NCBI GenBank assembly: GCA_946484175.1
Contig: CAMLSX010000008.1
Span: forward strand, 1-64,000
Length of the DNA: 64,000 bases
From: an uncultured Clostridia bacterium
GTDB taxonomy: Bacteria; Bacillota; Clostridia; Oscillospirales; Acutalibacteraceae
Direction of reading: 5' to 3'
Each line of letters begins with the position of its first letter. The stretch's first letter is position 1. The notes beneath the pieces were generated by a model, which worked only from the letters and a program-made list of their open reading frames with translations, searched no databases and was not told where the DNA came from. The translations under genes and the position numbers were made by a program. Shown here piece after piece: positions 60,272 to 64,000 of this stretch.

Positions 60272-62391
60272 TTTGCCGCCTCCTTTTCATCCTCCATATA
60301 ATCGCTCCAAATCCGATGCCCGGTAATCTGGAACCGCAGATCACATTGCAGGCAGCGGGAGGCTTCCTGACAAATCTCGTTGTCGGAAATACCGGCGCTC
60401 ACCTGACAGAAATCGCCGCAGCGGTCTCCGGCACAGCGGACGCACTCTTCTTTCCGCTCCAAGTCGCCAAAGCCCTCTACTTTTCCAATAAAGGAATCGG
60501 GGATTTCCACCGGAGCCAACACTTCGCTGATGTCTCCGTCACCGCCCAAAGCCCGGTCAATCTCACTGGCAGCAGCACGTCCGGCTGCCACGGCCTCAAT
60601 GACGGTATGGGTTCCGTACACGGCGTCGCCGCAGGCATAAATACCTTCCACACTGGTTTTCAGGCTGCCCGGCTGTACGGCAATGGAATTGCCCCGGCCC
60701 AGTTCCAGCCCAGATTCTGGGGTAATATCGGTACGCTGTCCCACCGCAAAAATGACAGTATCGGCAGCAATGGTATGTTCGGAATTTTCTTCTTTTTCAA
60801 TGATAGCACGACGGTTCTCATCAAAGGTAAAGGACTTGACATTGCAGAACCGTACACCCTCCACCTTGCCGTCGCCCACAATGGCCTCAAAGGTGTGGGC
60901 GGGATGGATGTGGATGCCCTCTTCCTGAGCCTGCTGGATTTCTTCCTCGTCGGCCAGCATTTTCTCCCGGGCTTCCAGACAGGCCAGATGGATTTCCTCT
61001 GCACCCAAACGGCGTGCTGTACGAGCACAGTCAAAGGCCACATTACCGCCGCCCAGCACGATGACACGCTTTCCCATTCCGGTAGGAGCACCCATGGAAG
61101 CATTCCGCAGGAAATCGGTGTTTACCAGCACCCCCGGCAGGTCGTTGCCCTCCATGGCAAGACGCACACCCTTATGGGTTCCCAGTGCCAGCAGCACCGC
61201 GTCATACTCTTTGGCAAGAGCGGTAAAGTCGCTGACCCGGCAATTGGTCTCCACAGTTACGCCGGCATCGCTGAGGTAGGCGGCTTCCCTGGCCACTACC
61301 TCACGGGGCAGACGATAGGCCGGGATACCATAGGACATCTGTCCGCCCAAGGTGGGATAGGCTTCCTTCAAAACGGTTTCATGACCCTGTTTCGCCAGAT
61401 AATAGGCGGCTGTCATACCGGCCGGGCCGCCGCCCACCACGCATACCCGCTTTCCGGTGGCGGGAAGGTGCTTGCTGTTCTTCTTCCAAAGCTCGTTGTC
61501 CGCGTGCTCGGCGGCATAGCGCTTGATGTTGCGAATGGAAACCGGATCGTTGACATCTCCACGGCGGCATTTGCTCTCGCAGGGATGGGCGCACACCCGA
61601 CCCAGACATTCCGGGAAGGGCAGCCGCTCATGCACCACGGCCAGCGCCTCACTGAACTTGCCCTCTTTGACAAAGCGCACATATCGCGGCACATCGGTGC
61701 GGGCCGGACAGGTGGCCTGACAGGGAATCAGGGTATCCTTTTTCTCGATGGGAGTGAACTCTGCCACATCCCGGATGGTGCCGGTGGGACATACCTCGGC
61801 GCAGGCACCGCAGAAGCGGCAGTTGGCGTCTTTCAGAAGCTTGTCATGGAGTGTTCCCACATAGGTTTCCAGCTCTTTTTTGTTGTACTGCAAAGCCCCT
61901 ACGCCCCGCAGATCGTTACAGGCTCGGACACACCGGCCGCACAACACACAGCGGTTCATATCGTGGATCAGCAGGGGATTCTGCTTGTTCTGGGGGAAAC
62001 CTTTGACCCGGGTATTCATCCGGGTGGCGGAAACGCCCATGTACTGAATCAAAGTTTGCAATTCGCAGCGGCCGTATTTGGGACAGGTGGAGCAGTCCTC
62101 GGGATGGGCTGCCAGCAGCAGCTCCATGGCCAACTTGCGCAGCGGGGCGATCTTCTCACTGTTGGTGGTGATTTTCATGCCCTCTTTTGCCTGCAATTTG
62201 CAGGAGGGATACACGCCCTCCATGCCCTCTACTTCCACAATGCACAGACGGCAGGAGCCAATATCCGGCAGGTCGGGGTGATGGCACAGATGGGGAATAT
62301 AAATCCCGTTCTGCAAAGCGGCTTCCAGAAGGTTTGTCCCCTCTTCCACCTGAAGCCGTTTGCTGTCAATTTCGATGGTAACGTTCATCAT
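60268..62391 (-). CDS. HydA/NuoG-like 2Fe-2S/4Fe-4S + GltD-like NAD(P)H:FAD oxidoreductase fusion
   Basis: HLCHHPDLPDIGSCRLCIVEV (2Fe-2S), HPEDCSTCPKYGRCELQ, CVLCGRCVRAC, CRFCGACAEVCPTGTI, CVVGGGPAGMTAAYYLAKQGHETVLKEAYPTLGGQMSYGIPAYRLP, VIVLGGGNVAFDCARTARRLGA, YACGDAVYGTHTVIEAVAAGR. Confidence 0.92.
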   Translation of the reverse strand: MMNVTIEIDSKRLQVEEGTNLLEAALQNGIYIPHLCHHPDLPDIGSCRLCIVEVEGMEGVYPSCKLQAKEGMKITTNSEKIAPLRKLAMELLLAAHPEDCSTCPKYGRCELQTLIQYMGVSATRMNTRVKGFPQNKQNPLLIHDMNRCVLCGRCVRACNDLRGVGALQYNKKELETYVGTLHDKLLKDANCRFCGACAEVCPTGTIRDVAEFTPIEKKDTLIPCQATCPARTDVPRYVRFVKEGKFSEALAVVHERLPFPECLGRVCAHPCESKCRRGDVNDPVSIRNIKRYAAEHADNELWKKNSKHLPATGKRVCVVGGGPAGMTAAYYLAKQGHETVLKEAYPTLGGQMSYGIPAYRLPREVVAREAAYLSDAGVTVETNCRVSDFTALAKEYDAVLLALGTHKGVRLAMEGNDLPGVLVNTDFLRNASMGAPTGMGKRVIVLGGGNVAFDCARTARRLGAEEIHLACLEAREKMLADEEEIQQAQEEGIHIHPAHTFEAIVGDGKVEGVRFCNVKSFTFDENRRAIIEKEENSEHTIAADTVIFAVGQRTDITPESGLELGRGNSIAVQPGSLKTSVEGIYACGDAVYGTHTVIEAVAAGRAAASEIDRALGGDGDISEVLAPVEIPDSFIGKVEGFGDLERKEECVRCAGDRCGDFCQVSAGISDNEICQEASRCLQCDLRFQITGHRIWSDYMEDEKEAAK

Positions 62392-62418
62392 CGCTTCTCC
62401 TTTCTAATGGGTAAAGGC

Positions 62419-63363
62419 TTATTCGATGCCCTTGAACGTCTTTTTCACGAACTGCTCTTTTCTTTCCTGTACCAGCTTGATTTTTTCCGGATCGGAGAAG
62501 AAACCGCCCTGCGTCTGGGCAATCTCTTCCAGATGCTTGGCCCGTCCGGCCACCGTAGTACGATCCTTCAGAAGGCCGTCTTCCTGAATGACAAACTTCC
62601 ACTTGCCGTCCTCAGTCTGCTCCAAAGTGCCGCCGGCACCGCAAACCTGACATTCCACCGGGTAATGGAGGCCGTCCCACTGCTTTTCACCCAGCACCAA
62701 AGCATTGCTGTGGCAGTTGGGACACCAGCCCATATCCTCTTCACCCAGCCACTTGCGCTCTTCGGCGGGGGTGTTCACGGCAGTCATGATGTTTTCGCCC
62801 AGCTTCCGGGCACGGGTCATCAGCTCATCGTCCAGCAGGCACTGTCCGGGAGCCGGCACCCGGGTAGCCAGAATCATATCCACCACTTTCATATCGGTGG
62901 TGAACATAGTAGCCTGCAATCCTTCCAGTGCCATAGACTGCCAGGAACGAGTGGAACCGCCCACGGAAATCAGTCCTGCTACCCGGTCACGATGCTGGAT
63001 TGCACCGATCGTCTCCAGGAAAGAGGTCTCATAGCTGAGGCTGCGGTGAGCAAAGGTCAGATAAACGGAGGCGGGCATCAGGTCGTAGGTGGGCACGGAA
63101 AAAATGACCGCATCCTGTTCCAGCATCACGTCCATGATCTTTTTCTTGTCGTCCTTTTTGTCCAGAACACAGCCTGCATATTTACCCATAGACATAGCCT
63201 TGGTACAGGCGGTGCATCCGGTGCAATCCTGAATGTGAAAATCTCGCAGATTAATCATGGTGACCTCTGCCCCGGCTTCCTCACAGGCCATCAGTGCCTG
63301 TTTCAGCAGAATTTCGCTGTTGCCGTTTTTGCGTCCGGCGGTGATTCCCATTACTTTTGCCAT
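62419..63363 (-). CDS. flavodoxin-fold NAD(P)H-dependent FMN reductase-like protein with C-terminal zinc ribbon
   Basis: MGITAGRKNGNSEILLKQALMACEEAGAEVTMINLRDFHIQDCTGCTAC; CPNCHSNALVLG...YPVECQVCGAGG. Confidence 0.85.
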   Translation of the reverse strand: MAKVMGITAGRKNGNSEILLKQALMACEEAGAEVTMINLRDFHIQDCTGCTACTKAMSMGKYAGCVLDKKDDKKKIMDVMLEQDAVIFSVPTYDLMPASVYLTFAHRSLSYETSFLETIGAIQHRDRVAGLISVGGSTRSWQSMALEGLQATMFTTDMKVVDMILATRVPAPGQCLLDDELMTRARKLGENIMTAVNTPAEERKWLGEEDMGWCPNCHSNALVLGEKQWDGLHYPVECQVCGAGGTLEQTEDGKWKFVIQEDGLLKDRTTVAGRAKHLEEIAQTQGGFFSDPEKIKLVQERKEQFVKKTFKGIE

Positions 63364-63524
63364 TGTAAAAACATCCCCTCTGTTAATCTTGTCGCTTTTG
63401 GTAATCAATCTGTGAAGACCAGGCGATTTTGTGTTATAATAAAAACAGAAAAAATAAATTCTTTGCTATTATTTTAACAATCCCGACCGGAAATGCCTAC
63501 CATCAACAATTGCGTTTTTGCTGT

Positions 63525-63557
63525 TTATCCAACACTCGCCGGCGATTTGTTGAATAA
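63525..63557. promoter_or_regulatory. candidate TetR-family operator (imperfect inverted repeat)
   Basis: TTATCCAACActCGCCGGCGattTGTTGAATAA. Confidence 0.4.
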
Positions 63558-63585
63558 AGAAGAAAATTTGGGGAGGTTGACCAAT

Positions 63586-64000
63586 ATGCCGCAAACCGAT
63601 CTTCGAGTGGTGAAAACGCTGAAACAGATTGATCAGGCATTACTGGAAAGTTTATCCGAAATGCCTTTTGAAAAAATCACCGTGGACCAACTGTGTCAGA
63701 CGGCTATCATCAACCGCTCCACTTTTTACAAATACTACAAAAGCAAATACGACTTGATGGAGCAGTATTTAAAACGGACGCTGACCGAATTTCAAAAACA
63801 GATGAATGTAGCGTTTATCAATGCTTCTCCGGAAAATATCCATCATCTGATTTATCAGAAAAACTTTGAAAAAGCCCTGCGGTTTATTTACAAGAATAAA
63901 AAAGAATACCAGATTCTGTGGACCATTCCCACGGAATACGGTGTATTCAGCGAGATGGTACAGGTTATCCACGATAATATTCTGGATAAACTCTGCACTG
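63586..64000 (+). CDS. TetR/AcrR family regulator (truncated by window end)
   Basis: LKQIDQALLESLSEMPFEKITVDQLCQTAIINRSTFYKYYKSKYDLMEQYL HTH; divergent from the redox operon. Confidence 0.88.
   Translation, partial: MPQTDLRVVKTLKQIDQALLESLSEMPFEKITVDQLCQTAIINRSTFYKYYKSKYDLMEQYLKRTLTEFQKQMNVAFINASPENIHHLIYQKNFEKALRFIYKNKKEYQILWTIPTEYGVFSEMVQVIHDNILDKLCT

Noticed and set aside
60106-63477. 1123-aa plus-strand ORF
   Set aside because: Antisense to two strongly supported FeS/flavin genes and the FMN reductase; composition-driven open frame with no recognisable domain.
1-64000. tRNA, rRNA and CRISPR arrays
   Set aside because: No cloverleaf, rRNA-like segment or repeat-spacer array noticed by eye; a tRNAscan/Infernal run would be needed to exclude small RNAs.

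Overview
The window looks like a Clostridia/Oscillospiraceae-type Firmicute chromosome; the taxon is inferred from gene content only. It runs from the edge of a phage module (portal + Prp-like cysteine protease, 1-2.3 kb) through mostly housekeeping and carbohydrate genes: GH1, GDPD, MFS, NfeD/flotillin, two MATE pumps, RecQ, AraC + GH31, YmdB, RecG, FakA/YloV, MoxR-DUF58-transglutaminase, AraR/AraD, ManA, GH29, CutC, YtaF. Accessory modules follow: an ECF sigma/ABC-2 exporter cluster with a decayed permease copy (39-44 kb), a SigV/RsiV-like operon with SGNH and DUF4358 genes (51-54 kb), a Phd/Doc toxin-antitoxin pair (54 kb) and a frameshifted EcsC/SHOCT gene (54.7-55.8 kb). The most interesting locus is at 56.2-63.4 kb. 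It is a compact minus-strand operon divergent from a TetR regulator. It encodes a PhlG/phloretin-hydrolase-like C-C hydrolase, a DUF1097 membrane protein, a NuoF-FeS/ferredoxin/fumarate-reductase-type flavoprotein fusion, a HydA/NuoG-GltD-like NAD(P)H electron-input subunit and a flavodoxin-fold FMN reductase with a zinc ribbon. I propose it is a polyphenol/acylphloroglucinol reduction-and-cleavage system. All assignments come from motif and family recognition by eye; no searches were run.
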